Shown here piece after piece: positions 1 to 11,020 of a DNA stretch of 64,000 nucleotides (positions are counted from its first letter, which is position 1; each line of letters begins with the position of its first letter). The position numbers and the translations under genes were made by a program. The DNA is taken from assembly GCA_029747015.1 (NCBI GenBank), contig JAKOGI010002165.1:1-64000 (forward strand). The letters are read 5' to 3'. Below the pieces are notes generated by a model that was given only the letters and a program-made list of their open reading frames with translations, searched no databases and was not told the DNA's origin. The stretch comes from Carnegiea gigantea (lineage: Eukaryota > Streptophyta > Magnoliopsida > Caryophyllales > Cactaceae).

Positions 1-633
1 CAGGAAACCTCCTCGATTAGGAGAAATCGAACCCTCTATTGATGTAATTATATCAGTTGATTGGGAGGAAAAAGTTTCTTTCTTACGACGTCACAAAGAT
101 AGTTCTTTCTCCATATAACAAGAATATAAACATGTACATTTCATTTTGCGCGTGCATTTCTATACTTTTAATCTAATTATGAATGTTATTTTTGTTGTTA
201 ATACAGTCAAAAGAAGAATCGTTGTAGGATGCCAATAACTCACCTACCATGCCATCTGCCTTAAGTCATTCGTATCTTCACTATCGTTTACACTTGGACA
301 CGTGCTTTATTCGTTCAAACATTTTGTAGTCATGAGGTTTTTATTCTTTTATACGCTTAATAATTATTTTCTATGAATCTTACACTTTCAACATGTTCAC
401 TGCTCATCCAAATTCTTTAAATTAGGATTGAAATCTTCGCTGTCTGTTTATATCCATGTATTGACGTCTATAACGCCGACCTACTTAAGAATTAATTTTG
501 AAGTATCGTTTGCTTGTGCAAAACTTCATTCCATGCGCCGGGGTGCGCTAATTTTTGAGGGAGAAACACTAGTTGTGGAGACCACATTCATACAGCGGAA
601 AGACAGCTGCAGAAAGGGGAAGGGAGGAAGAGA
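1..633. other. Upstream flank of the glutaredoxin gene
   Basis: AT-rich sequence with no convincing coding region. The last part, about 540-633, is more GC- and purine-rich and should hold the 5' UTR and core promoter of the downstream glutaredoxin gene, but I see no TATA box I would defend. Short open frames here have no recognisable protein content and overlap the start of the real gene. Confidence 0.5.
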
Positions 634-3600
634 ATGGCATCAATCGTGAGGGTTGCGCCGCCGGCGGTGAGACCTTCGAGGGGGACATCGCCGTCGCTTT
701 CTAACAGCAGATTCATGGCAGCTTCGTCATCATCATCTACGTTTTGGCGACGTTTCTCTGGCTTGTCCGCATCATCTATTCTCACCTTCAGTTTCCTTCC
801 CTCTAACTACGATGCAGTTGTCCATCTTCGCTTCAACAGGCTCGCATCCTTCCGCTGCTTCTCCGGCAAGTCACCCTCACCTGAGCGAGTGCTTGAATTG
901 GTCGATGTTGTTGTCTTCTGAAACTTTCTCAGGTTGTCGAGTTCACTTTAAATTGTTTCTTGATAAAAATGATTCCAGGATTGAAATCTGAGTAAGTTCT
1001 GTTGGTTTCTATAATTTCGATTGAATCAGGTAGTTTTCCGAAGCAACTGGGTTCAGCCCATGCAGTTACTTTTTTAGAAGTCTGGTAGAATTGTCACCAT
1101 TTCTGAATTGATTTATGCTAAAATTCTGGCTGACTGTGGCAATTTATTATGAAAGCACTGGAGATAAATTCTGTATTCCTACTATAATAGCGGGCTAAAT
1201 CAAATGGCCTGCAGTTCTCAATTTCATGCCTTCTGTCAGATAGGAGGTCTGCGGGTGTTTTTCCAACCCAGGGTCTATCAGAAGCAGTGATATATGCATG
1301 TGGCTGTTAACCTATGTGCTTTTGAACTCATATTGCTCATTTTACAGTAGTATAAAAGCTGGGTTCATTATTTGGTATTACTTGAGCTAATGATCAGAAT
1401 AAACTTGTGCAAGTTGCAGTAGTCTTTTTAGGAGTCTACTGCTTTTAAACTATGTTACTCCAACTCTTCATTTTACCCTACTGTACTCGTGTACCCTTGA
1501 AACTTGGACAAGGGTGTGACACTTGACACTTCAAATTACAATGAAAATCTACAAATTTTCTTGAAATTAGGTGAGTCTGGCACTCGGACACATATCCTTA
1601 TTGGACACCCGTATATGAGTTAAAGCAACATAGCTTTCGAATAGCTTGGATTATTGAGCAAGAAGTTCGTAGAATATGGTCATGAATCTGTAATATTGCA
1701 TCTCGGGCATATGAAAGTCGCTTTTCCTGCACATTTCCACTTTCTCTTTTTTGTTCAAGTTTCTGTTATTTTTTTTATATAGTATGGCTTCATTATGGAT
1801 CTTTGATTTGTGCAGCTCTTACACCTGAGTTGAAGAGAACTATAGATAAAGTTGTTACTTCAAACAAGGTGGTTCTATTTATGAAGGGCACCAAAGATTT
1901 CCCTCAATGCGGGTTCTCCAACACCGTTGTGCAAATATTAAAGTCACTCAATGTGCCATTCAAAATAATTAACATCCTGGAGAACGAAGTTTTATGTCAA
2001 GCTATGAAGGAGTATTCAAGCTGGCCCACCTTTCCTCAGCTCTATATCGATGGGGAGTTTTTTGGTGGCTGTGACATCACTGTTGGTGAGTCTTCCTGAC
2101 TCGCTACTGCCTTATGTTGATCTTGATGATCCTCAAATTTTGTTTTCCTTCTTTGGGTGATTAGTTAGCATGAGGTTTGCCTGTGATGTTTTGGTCTGGT
2201 TCTGATAGTTGTTGGAACTACTTTCATCTACACTGTGCTTCTTGATATGATAAAATTCAATGGGGAGTATATTTTTGATCAATTTGGAGTATATTGAATT
2301 AATTTACCTTAGTTGTGGGTTTTATTTTAGATGGTTTACGTCTGTGTAATCTTTTTTTTCTTCTTCTTGGGGTTGGGAGAGCATTAGCCCAATGTGGGTT
2401 AATAAGGAGGCCTAATGAGAAAAAGCTAGATTTTAGTGGTGGTGGCCTTTGAGACAGTACTGCATCCTTTTTTGGTTACTCCTTTTTTCTCGGTGAATTT
2501 GCTGCAGCATGGGGGGGGGGGTGGATTATTCTTTCAGGTTGTTCAATCATGAGAAGCTTTGGCATTTTTGAAGTGACCATGTCTTACGTTGCCTCTGTGA
2601 ATCATCATTTATGGCTCTCTGGCTGTTTTTGTTGCTTTTTTGCCATATCTATGATTTTGCTCAAATCTTAGTTTAAAAAAGCGCGCCTCAGGCGCACTGA
2701 GGCGCGAGGCGACCACTGTGACGTCTCAGAGTGGGTGAGGCGAGGCGAATCCTTTAAGCCCATTCAGGCGTGCCCCTCAGCGCACCTCAGTTTGAGGCGC
2801 GAGGCGACTGAAGCGAGGGCTTTATTGATCTTAATCGGGAAGTGAAGCTATAAGAAAAAGAAGAGAACTTTTGATCATTAAAATCACCAATTTTGTTAAA
2901 ATTAGCACTTATCTTAGTCTTATATCTCGATTTCGAGCATAATTCCTATTCCCTCATGCAAATGACAAACTCTAAAATTACAAAACCCCAATGTTCGAAC
3001 TGTCAAGTATGGAGACCTAATGGTGCCAAAGGGGGTTGAATGTCCATCTTCATATTGTTCCGGTTGTCAATCTTCACTGGAATTAGTGTATTGGGCTCCG
3101 GTTACCAGCTTCCTTTTTCCCTAGTGTATGGGGGGTCATTAGAAGTCTAGATGGGAAGAGGCTAGTTTAGAATTTGTGCATATTATTTCCTTTTTCATTC
3201 ATAGTTTTATTATTTAATGGAGATTTCCTATAGTCTTAATTTGTTATATTGTGGAAAATTCTTTCCTTCTCCTTTTATTTTTTATTTAGGAAAGAATCAG
3301 CCGGCTTTTTTTATTTATTATATTTTTCTGAGTTAAAGAAGCAATTTTTTCTTTCCTTTCTCTCAGTTTTGATTTTTCTTTCCTTTCCTTTAAAAACTTA
3401 TAGTAAGAATGTTTGTTACTTATTAGCATTTTGATTTGTATTTAAATAATATAATTTACTTTTTATCGTATTTCAAACTATTTTACGAATGTTTTTAACA
3501 TTGTAACGGTTTATATTGACATCTAATTCCATATTGATGCAATCATATAACTCACACCTCGCGCTTCGGAACCCTTTGCGCCTCAGTTCGCCTCACGCCT

Positions 3601-6600
3601 TTTTAAACTAAGAATCAAATCCTTGGTGATAGTTCCAGAAACTGGCAGCTGCTTGGGTTGTTCTTTGTTTTGGAATTTTTTGACTGATGGTTATGGTTTT
3701 CCACACAGATTGAATGAATTGACTATGTATGTCATCTATTTGAGCATTATGTTTTTATTTGAACTTCTTGCATCCTATTTTTGCTTTCTTAGTTTCTTGT
3801 GTCTTCTCACATAATGGGAAAATTTTGCTTGAATTTTTTACACAATTGTTGGCGTGACAATGGATTATGCTACTTTGATTTGCGTACAAGCTCTGATATG
3901 TTTACATGTCCAAGTGTTCTAGTTGCCATTTTCATTAAATTTTGAGGATTTTTAGTATAGTTTAAAGTGTCTTGAGTGTCATCTGCATGTGTGGGCATCA
4001 GTGTCAAGCATAAGCTCTGGACTAAAATAAGGAGTCTGAGTAACATATATAAGTGGTCTTGATTATAACATTGAAAAAAAAAAAAAAAAGGAACCATAGA
4101 TAAGTAGATCGGGTAGTTTGATACCAATTGTTTTCTTTGAGTACCACTACCAACTCAAACACTTTAGATATAATATGATGGTAGGTAGAAGCTAACATAA
4201 GCGAACGTGATCACAATGAAATATTAGCAGAATAAGCGCTAATTTACATCCTACTGAGAGGGCAGATTTGGAAGTTCATAAGGAAAATGCAAGAGCTCTC
4301 ATGCTTTTGTGTTTCTTTTAATTAAATGGGGGTAATGATTAGAGTTATTGATTCTTTAACAACCAAATAAGCCAATATGAGATCCCTTATTACTGTTGGG
4401 CTTGAGGTGATGTACACTGCCTTAAGTGGAGTTTTTAAGATTTTTGCCCTTGAGGTTTTATGCGTTCATTTTTTTTTTTTTTAAAATAACGCTGTGGTTT
4501 GATGAGTTCATTTCTTTTAACCCTGTGGTTTTTGCATTAAATTTTTTAGTACGTTTACCTAAATGCATAATTATATTTTATTTCCTTCTTTACAAAAAAA
4601 CTGATTAAAATGACAGTTACATTGTCTTAAGATTTGCTTTTTTAATTTTCTACCTAAACCCCCCTGGCCCCAGGTACCACCACACCCACCAATCCAAACT
4701 ACTGACAGTGGGCTCCTGGCAGGTTGCTGCCGACTAGAAGTCCACTATCAATGTCCCCAGCCTCCAGCGAATCCACTGACAGTGCACCAGTGGCTCCCTC
4801 AGACCCTCACCGTTCCTCCTGGTCCCTTTTTTTAGTGGTGCAGGGTTTGTGGTGGTGTTTGGGGTGGGAGAGGGGTGGAAGCCTGGAAGGTTAAATAGTA
4901 CCCCCCAAAAAAAAAGAGAAAAAGTGTAATAAGGGTATAAAAGTCGTTTTCAGGGGAAAAAGGGGACTAAAATATGATAAGACATTTAGGTGAAGTTACT
5001 AAAAATCTAATGCAAAAGCTAAACGGTTTAAAAAATTAACTTGTCAGGCCATAGGGTATAAAAAAGCTAAAAACTTGCCTTATGCATGAACTGTGGAGAG
5101 TCATTTCGATGCATGCAGCCATGGGAAACAAGACTGGTTGAACCAACTTAGCTCCTGCCACTATGAACATAGATTAACTGAGAAGCTAAACAAGTTAATC
5201 CTCATGAAAAGCCGTCTAAACAACCACAACTGTTGAATAGGATTTTTTTACCTTCATCCTTTGCTCCTGAATTCATAGTGGGGGTTGAATCTTTTACCAC
5301 AAATCCCTCCCCCCCCCCCCCCCCCCCCCCCAAAGAAAAAAAGAATGGCAACCATTATGAATCAGAGTGGGTCAACCATAAAGACAAATTAAAATGCAAA
5401 TACAACATAATGAATCTAAAGAGATGACTTTAGTGAAAGGCTATGCCACCACTCAAGATTATGGTTCAGATACTACCGCCCAAACAATTTTCGTCATCAA
5501 CTTCTCAAAAGGCCAGGGAACCAAAGGATTCAAGAAAGAGACGACTCTCACACAGACCATCTTACAAAAGAAGCAGAATGAATGAGAGATTTTAAGAGAA
5601 GTGAAGCATGAAGTTTGGTTCCTTTGCAAAGTTGTAAAATTTGAGTCTCACCTGAGTTGCCTTATAAAGGGGGCGGGCAAGGCTATTCATAGCTTTTAGT
5701 AAGCTTGCATTCCTCTTAAACGGTTAATATGGGACAAACAAACATATATGCTTAAACAAAATGGAACTGGGGGAGAAAAACCTGTGGAAGTATTAAGCCT
5801 AATCCTGGATATCATCCTTAATTCCCCCCCCCCCAATACTTAGATTATGGTAGAGTGTCCAAGAATCCAAACCTACAATTTGATCTTAAAATTTGAACTC
5901 AATTTGGAGATGAGGACGTTTCAGCTCCTTGAGTGCTAGCTAGCTGGGGTGGATATATGCTTACTTATCAACTCCTTCATGTAATGACTTAATTAACACT
6001 CAATAACGAGATTTATGGCAAAAAATTAAAAGGGTGATCAAGGTATAGGTACCAAACAAAATAGTGAAATATTAGTTTGGATCAGCTAGGATCAAGTTTG
6101 TGGTTCTTCTTCTCCTTGATTCAAAGATGCATGTCCAACCTTTGTAAGTTGTTTAAGCCTTTAGAGAGGGTAGAAAGTTGATTAGGCTGTCCCCCGACCC
6201 TGGCCCCGGCCCCCCTCTCCCTCCCCCCCTCCCCCAAAAAAAAGAAAAAGAAAAAGGAGAAGATGTGGCTGGTTTACATTCTTTAAATTGGAGTCTGCTT
6301 GGATGAATCTTCCTAAAGTTGTAGAAGGCATGTCGAAAAGGATCAAAAACACAAGGATCAATGCACACTGATCTCTCCGGCCTTAGGACCTCCAAAAGAT
6401 GCCAAGGTTGACCTGAACTTGCATCATTGCAACCACGAGATAGAATTGGACTTCCTAGGTCTAGTTGAGCTTTTTTTATTCAGCTGTGGATGCTCTACAA
6501 CACATTATCATTCCAAATTTCCGATCAACGTCTGCGCCATCTGGAGGACCTTTCAACTCAAAAGTTGTTGCCCGTCCTGAATTTCTTTCTCCTGCATGGT

Positions 6601-7047
6601 TCCTATAACCCTTGCTGCTTGTAATGTCTTATCAATATTTTTTAGTGGTGGCTCATCCTAACCTTAGTGTATGAACAATTGAGTATTACATTTGAACTGT
6701 GCCAGAATCTAGTCTCATACATCAGCTTGCAAGACTTCAGCTTGCTTTGATGTCTTAGATTTCTCCTTACTACTTTCATGTTTTACTTAATTAGTTATTT
6801 GTGCACAGCTTATGCTGTTGAAAATACATGACTTAAGGACTTTGAGTTTGTGGCTCCTAAGGCTTGTTTCAACATTTTGGAGGAAGCTCAAGTAAATAAA
6901 TTGTTGCTAAAACCCTGGAAAAGTATATATTCTCATACCTGAATAGGTATTCTCAAACATCTTCTAAGATCTAATTTGTTTCTTTTCCCAGAGGCATATA
7001 AAAGTGGAGAACTGCAAGAGTTGCTGGAGAAGGCTATGTGCTCGTAA
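634..7047 (+). CDS. GRXS14: Chloroplast monothiol glutaredoxin (CGFS type), GRXS14-like, three exons
   Basis: Coding exons are 634-865, 1816-2085 and 6992-7047, giving 558 nt, 185 codons plus stop. CGFS glutaredoxins of this type bind [2Fe-2S] clusters with glutathione and act in plastid Fe-S transfer and redox control (family knowledge). Residues 1 to about 75 are Ser/Arg-rich, as in a chloroplast transit peptide. The glutaredoxin domain runs from about 79 to 185: KGT at 101-103, CGFS at 109-112, WPTFPQLY from 147, GGCD at 161-164, and C-terminal LLEKAMCS. Both introns are phase 1; the Ala78 and Glu168 codons are split. The ATG at 634 is the first in the plastid-leader frame. Intron 2 is about 4.9 kb. 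The stretch after the ENE motif reads LCQAMKEYS where relatives usually have L-R-Q-G-[LI]-KEYS. GRXS14 is favoured over the bipartite GRXS16 because there is no N-terminal nuclease-like domain. Confidence 0.9.
866..1815 (+). other. Intron 1 with GC donor (GC-AG intron)
   Basis: The donor reads TCCG|GCAAGT at 862-871 and the acceptor TTTGTGCAG|CTC ends at 1815. Joining here makes Ala-Leu-Thr-Pro-Glu directly after Arg-Cys-Phe-Ser, which is the junction expected for this family, and keeps the phase needed by exon 2. No GT donor nearby gives this junction. GCAAGT is the known strong consensus for the minor GC class of U2 introns. Confidence 0.8.
2661..3621. mobile_element. Terminal-inverted-repeat DNA transposon (non-autonomous) in intron 2
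   Basis: The left end reads TTAGTTTAAAAAAGCGCGCC from 2668. The right end, at about 3585-3612, reads as its reverse complement with some changes (GCGCCTCA ... CACGCCTTTTTAAACTAAG). Both ends are GC-rich with repeated GAGGCG/CGCCTC, while the middle is AT-rich and non-coding. TCAAATC flanks both sides (2661-2667 and 3615-3621) and could be a target-site duplication, though the exact termini are uncertain by a few bases. No transposase is present. Superfamily not assigned; hAT- or Mutator-like MITEs are possible. Confidence 0.6.
5309..5331. repeat. Homopolymer C tract (about 23 bases)
   Basis: An uninterrupted run of C in intron 2 of the glutaredoxin gene, followed by an A-rich stretch. Similar shorter C or G runs occur at 2511-2521, about 5826-5834 and 6211-6235. 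Tracts like this are often length-variable and error-prone in sequencing. Confidence 0.9.
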
Positions 7048-9423
7048 TTTGTTGAACTACTTGTAATTCTCAGTTTATCTTATACTTTATTTTTCTTATC
7101 TGCATACTCCGACACCATTCCATGTAATTGTGTATTATTTGGCTCCCTAAAATATCTTTTTAGAAGAATGATCTAATTTTCTCAGTTCTGTGCGTTCTTC
7201 TGAATTTCATGGGACTGTTAATTTGGTTATGAATTTCTGTTTCTTTGCTGTGGGCTGTACTGTTGCAATACGTTTTGGTTTTATAAGGCAATTTTCTAGA
7301 AGTATGCAGAGAATAGTTCATCTGCCACAACTCCCACATCTTCCCAACTGGTGGTATGGTGGGAATTTGTGCAAATAAACATCAGTCCACCCTGGAGTGT
7401 TAATTGTCTTAGGTATATCGTGCAATGTGCATCCTTTCCTATTAACTTTGGAAAATTCACATGTAGCCAAGCAATCTCTCAAGCCCCAAACATTAGTCTA
7501 CCCTAGTGTGTCCTTAAATTACATTGACCCAAGTATCGGGTGTCAGATATAGGTATGGATTACAATCATCAAAGTTTTTAAATTTAGGATAAAAGCATGG
7601 AGTCGAGTGCTTGAATCATCAAAGCTTTAAATTTAGGATATGGGGTGATATACCAAGAGAGGAAATTCAATCATAAATTCAAGTGGAAAAACAAACTCCA
7701 ACAGTAAGTATCACGAACTAAAAATTACGGAATAACCAAATAGACTAGGACGATTTCGGGTAGGACACACCACCTAAGCCAAGCATAGTTCTCGTAATCC
7801 TCTGCGAGCAACATTACGAGAATCACACCGGCGCGGCCGGTTGAACCGCCAGCCGCTTAGTGGTCCAATCCGGACATACATTGTAAATAGCCTATCATTC
7901 GAACTTGTCAAAAATTGGTCAAAATGTTGTTAAACTGGCAAAACCGTCCGGAAAAACTGGTAGTCTAAATTGGTGAACATGAGTTTTTTGAACTTTGAGA
8001 TAACGTAACACCGACATTAGTTTGGCGTCACTGATGACGGAGCGAACTGTAGCGAAAGGGGGTGTCGATTCAGATCCGACAAGGTTTTAAGCAACCATGG
8101 GTTTTGAAGAATTTAGATCCATATGAACTTACGATGAAGATGACTTAAATTTGAGCCATCGAAGGGAGATAGGAACAGAAAGAGAAGATGAGGAGCAACC
8201 TTCACGTTCTATGCGAAGATGCAGAGACGAAGGTTAGGTTTGTGGAAAGAAGCGAACCCTAGGAATTAGAATTACTGGCTTCAACTTCCTTTATTACTCT
8301 TTTTTATTTCTTAAAACTTTTCTAATGCTTTTTTGGATGAAATAGGCTTTGATGGATAGACGTCTGCTTGGACCACGTGATATGAGACTTTGGTTAATTT
8401 TTATATAAATTCTTTCTATGCACAGAAATACTAATATATGCAAAACAATAATATACTCTTACTAGTATCTTTGTTTTAAAAATGCTTATCTTGGAAATAT
8501 AGATAAAAATGAATATAAAGTCTACGGAGTCATACTGGTCCAACTCGATTTAACAATAAAGTTAACCAATCGGTCGAACGCCGGTTCTAACGGTCCAATT
8601 ATTTGACCCATTGACCCACTTGTCCGATCAGGCGATCCCTTGGTTAGTTCTCTTAACATTGTCTCCAAGGAAAAGACACACCACCAAGGAAATGATTAAG
8701 ACTCACTTGAATACCACAATACTAAGCCAAAGCTAAAGATAATCAAGTAGAGAATTCACGGAGTTAAATGAGTCACGCTCAACTACGTTTATAAACTCAC
8801 AATTTGTCCTTGCAACTTAGCTTGAATAAGACTTATATAGAGTTGACAGTTACTCTTAGAAACTACCATGCGCAGGGAAATATGAAATTATAATTACTAG
8901 ACAAGCATAAAATGTAGAATAAACAGATTACTAAATAAACTAGTAAGAAAATGATGCAAAAGAGAAAACTCGGGGCTTTAAATCTTGTTTCCATCATCTT
9001 AGAGACTTGTTGCCTTGAATTCCTACCCTAGAATAGGTAAATGAAGCTTTGAAACCTGATGATCGTGCACTTATTACCTTGGAGAAAAGATTTCCAATGC
9101 ATTAAATGCTTTTATTCTTTAGTGCATTCACACTGCAGTTGGGTTGATTCAACAAGCCTTGACTTCCTTATTTCTGGTCCAAAAGTTATGAAATAACAGT
9201 CATAAGAAGTCTTGAAGTCTCTATTTTCATATGGAAAATGCTTCACAGGATTTGGCCTAACCGTTTGAGAGAAATGGCTAAACATGACAGATGGTTCAAA
9301 CTGGAAGTGTACGGATAGGTTTTTGAAATGCTTCCATATCGCTTATTGACACTGGACTTGGCTTGAATTATTCTTCATGTCCTTGATGTTAACTCACTAA
9401 GAAGACATCTTGAACTTTGTCTA
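7048..9423. other. Intergenic region downstream of the glutaredoxin gene
   Basis: Holds the 3' UTR and polyadenylation region of the glutaredoxin gene, then AT-rich sequence without a supportable gene. From about 8640 to 9423 there are scattered phrases resembling family A/B/D LTRs (for example ATTAAGACTCACTTGAA at about 8697), so this may be a very decayed LTR remnant. I see nothing else definable. Confidence 0.5.
7830..8640. mobile_element. Possible DNA transposon remnant with GGTTGAACCG-type ends
   Basis: The left part (about 7830-7880) has CCGGTTGAACC and AGTGGTCCAATCCGG. The right part (about 8535-8640) has GGTCCAACTCG, CGGTCGAACGCCGGTT and GGTCCAATTATTTGACCC. GGTCCAA/TTGGACC words recur at both ends in roughly inverted arrangement, as in a common plant non-autonomous transposon type. 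No clean inverted repeat or target duplication could be fixed, so this is tentative. Confidence 0.3.
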
Positions 9424-9708
9424 TGATGTACCTGCCGATGGTCCAAGCTAGAACTCAAATTAAGAGTGAAAGCTTACAAAACAAGGGAGAATACAATCAT
9501 GAGAAAACTAAGGAAAGTGGCACATAATATGTTGGTTGTGAGGCAACAAATATGTGAGGGAGGAATGGAACTTAGAATCAAAGGATTCTAAGTGAAAATC
9601 AAAAGGGAGTTTGATGTAATTTGATGTATATCACAAGGGATGAATGGAACCAAGTTACAAGCTACCAAGATTATGAAGCAACCAAGTGAAACCCACACGA
9701 ATAGGTGT

Positions 9709-9745
9709 GGCACGGTCGTGCCTTTAGGCACGGGTAGGCCGTGCC
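9709..9745 (-). other. GC palindrome module, left family-D LTR
   Basis: Plus strand GGCACGGTCGTGCC, TTTA, GGCACGGG, TA, GGCCGTGCC. The second family-D copy is at 62359-62395. It corresponds to modules at 11107-11142 and 17162-17197 (A), 18734-18769 and 22079-22114 (B), 10912-10947 (inverted B) and 24174-24354 (C). Confidence 0.7.
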
Positions 9746-10053
9746 ACTTTTCTGGTTTGTGACACCATGTTTCTTACTTTTGCAGGGTTGAGTATGGTTT
9801 GAGGTTTGTGATGGAAGCTAGACTATTAGAGGTAGTCTAAGCCTTGATTAAGCATGGGGATGGATATGTGAGTGTCTTGTAAATGAGAAAAGGTGGGAGA
9901 GAAGCAAAGTTAAGATTCGCTAACTCCAAATTAAAGCTAGCAAACTCACTTTAACTCTCTTTGAATCCTTGAGTATAAACACCAAATGAGATAGAGCTAA
10001 ACTTGAAGAATGGATATAGAAACACCACCAAACTCAAGTTTAGAGTCTTTAAC

Positions 10054-10089
10054 CTTGGATTAAGATACAGAAACACCACTTAATTCAAG
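10054..10089 (-). other. Hairpin in left family-D LTR
   Basis: CTTGGATTAAG/CTTAATTCAAG (10054-10064, 10079-10089) with loop ATACAGAAACACCA. One position in the stem is mismatched on this strand. A further pair CTAAACTTGA/TCAAGTTTAG lies just upstream, near 9997-10042. Confidence 0.6.
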
Positions 10090-10100
10090 ATTAAAACCTA

Positions 10101-11016
10101 CTTGTAAGAGAGACACGTGGGACAAGTGAAACACCACCATCTTGCAAGCTTTCATTCGACCACTCAAGCATGACATGGCACACATGCATTTTTCAGTCCT
10201 TTTGAGGTGGCTAGCCGTGCATTCTTGCCTTCCTAGCTGGGAAATTGAGTCATTTACATTCCTTAGTACAAAGGAAAAGGCTTAGGAAGATAAATTAAGT
10301 GCTTTGTAATATAAACTTTCAGCTTTGGTTTGTATTAGATTAAACCGTGTATTACTAAGCATAGGATTAGTTTAATGACTTTCCTTGCCTAGAAGGAAAG
10401 CTCTTTTCATGTAATCATAAGGCTATATAAGTGCCTTGGCTGCTCTTTTGTAAAACAAGAAGCTTGAGTATTGAAATTAAGAAAAGACTTTGTGTCTTGT
10501 GTTCCTCTCAAACACTTCACTTGCTTATCCTTAATTAGGCCGATTAAGGTGGTGTCCAAGTGAGTCTTAATCATTGATTAGGTGGTGTATCTTATCCTAA
10601 TCAAAGATTAAGGGCCCTAAGCTAAGTGATTAGTGGTGTATCTTATCTAATCACAAGGCTTAGAACTATCCAGATTCCATTGAATTCACTTAAAGTTCAT
10701 GAAGTTAGCTTTGGGTTCCTTAAACCAAAGCTCTCCTTTTTTTCATGTTCTAATCAGTGAACTTCATTCCTCTCTTCTTTTTTTCTTTTCATACTCATTT
10801 CAAGCTTAATCAAGGCCAAGAATTCTTGCTTTGATTCAGTTTTGAGCCCAAACACAAAAGCCATCTCAAAACCGTGAAAATCACAAACTAGGCGTGCTTA
10901 GGCAGCAAGTTAGCACGGTCACCCTGTGCCCTTGAGCACGACCGTGCCTCCTTTGGTTCGTGAGTTTTCCACTTGTTTTGGTTGTGTTCTTGTTGTAAGT
11001 TGGCTTGGGTTGTTCC
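10101..11016 (+). mobile_element. Inverted fragment of a family-B LTR
   Basis: This stretch is the reverse complement of about 18668-19575, the left LTR of element B, with only minor differences. It includes the TATA-like TATATAA (10424-10430), the hairpin array (about 10545-10660) and the GC palindrome (10912-10947). It is cut at both ends: the left end joins a family-D LTR, and the right end lacks the last 20 or so LTR bases and runs into AATA and the LTR of element A. Confidence 0.85.
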
Positions 11017-11020
11017 AATA

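Larger units (their letters stand above)
2086..6991 (+). other. Intron 2, long, transposon-containing
   Basis: Bounded by donor TTG|GTGAG and acceptor TTTTCCCAG|AGG. It is AT-rich with several homopolymer tracts and one inverted-repeat element (2661-3621). Short open frames inside it have no protein-like content, and I see no extra exon, since exons 2 and 3 join cleanly to complete the glutaredoxin fold. Confidence 0.8.
9424..10100 (-). mobile_element. Truncated LTR, family D (left copy)
   Basis: Begins TGATGTACC at 9424 and follows the LTR at 62063 onward closely for several hundred bases (GGTCCAAGCTA, ACTCAAATTAAGAGTGAAAG, GTTGTGAGGCAACAAA, and the GC palindrome at 9709-9745). Read on the minus strand this is the LTR 3' end. 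It stops at about 10100, where an inverted family-B LTR fragment starts; the junction shares a CTACTTG-like microhomology. No internal region or primer-binding site belongs to it. Confidence 0.75.

Noticed and set aside
1803..2099. Exon 2 as a stand-alone 98-residue protein
   Set aside because: The apparent Met lies before a good splice acceptor at 1814-1815, and the frame ends just after a GTGAG donor. Splicing to exons 1 and 3 restores the known family ends.
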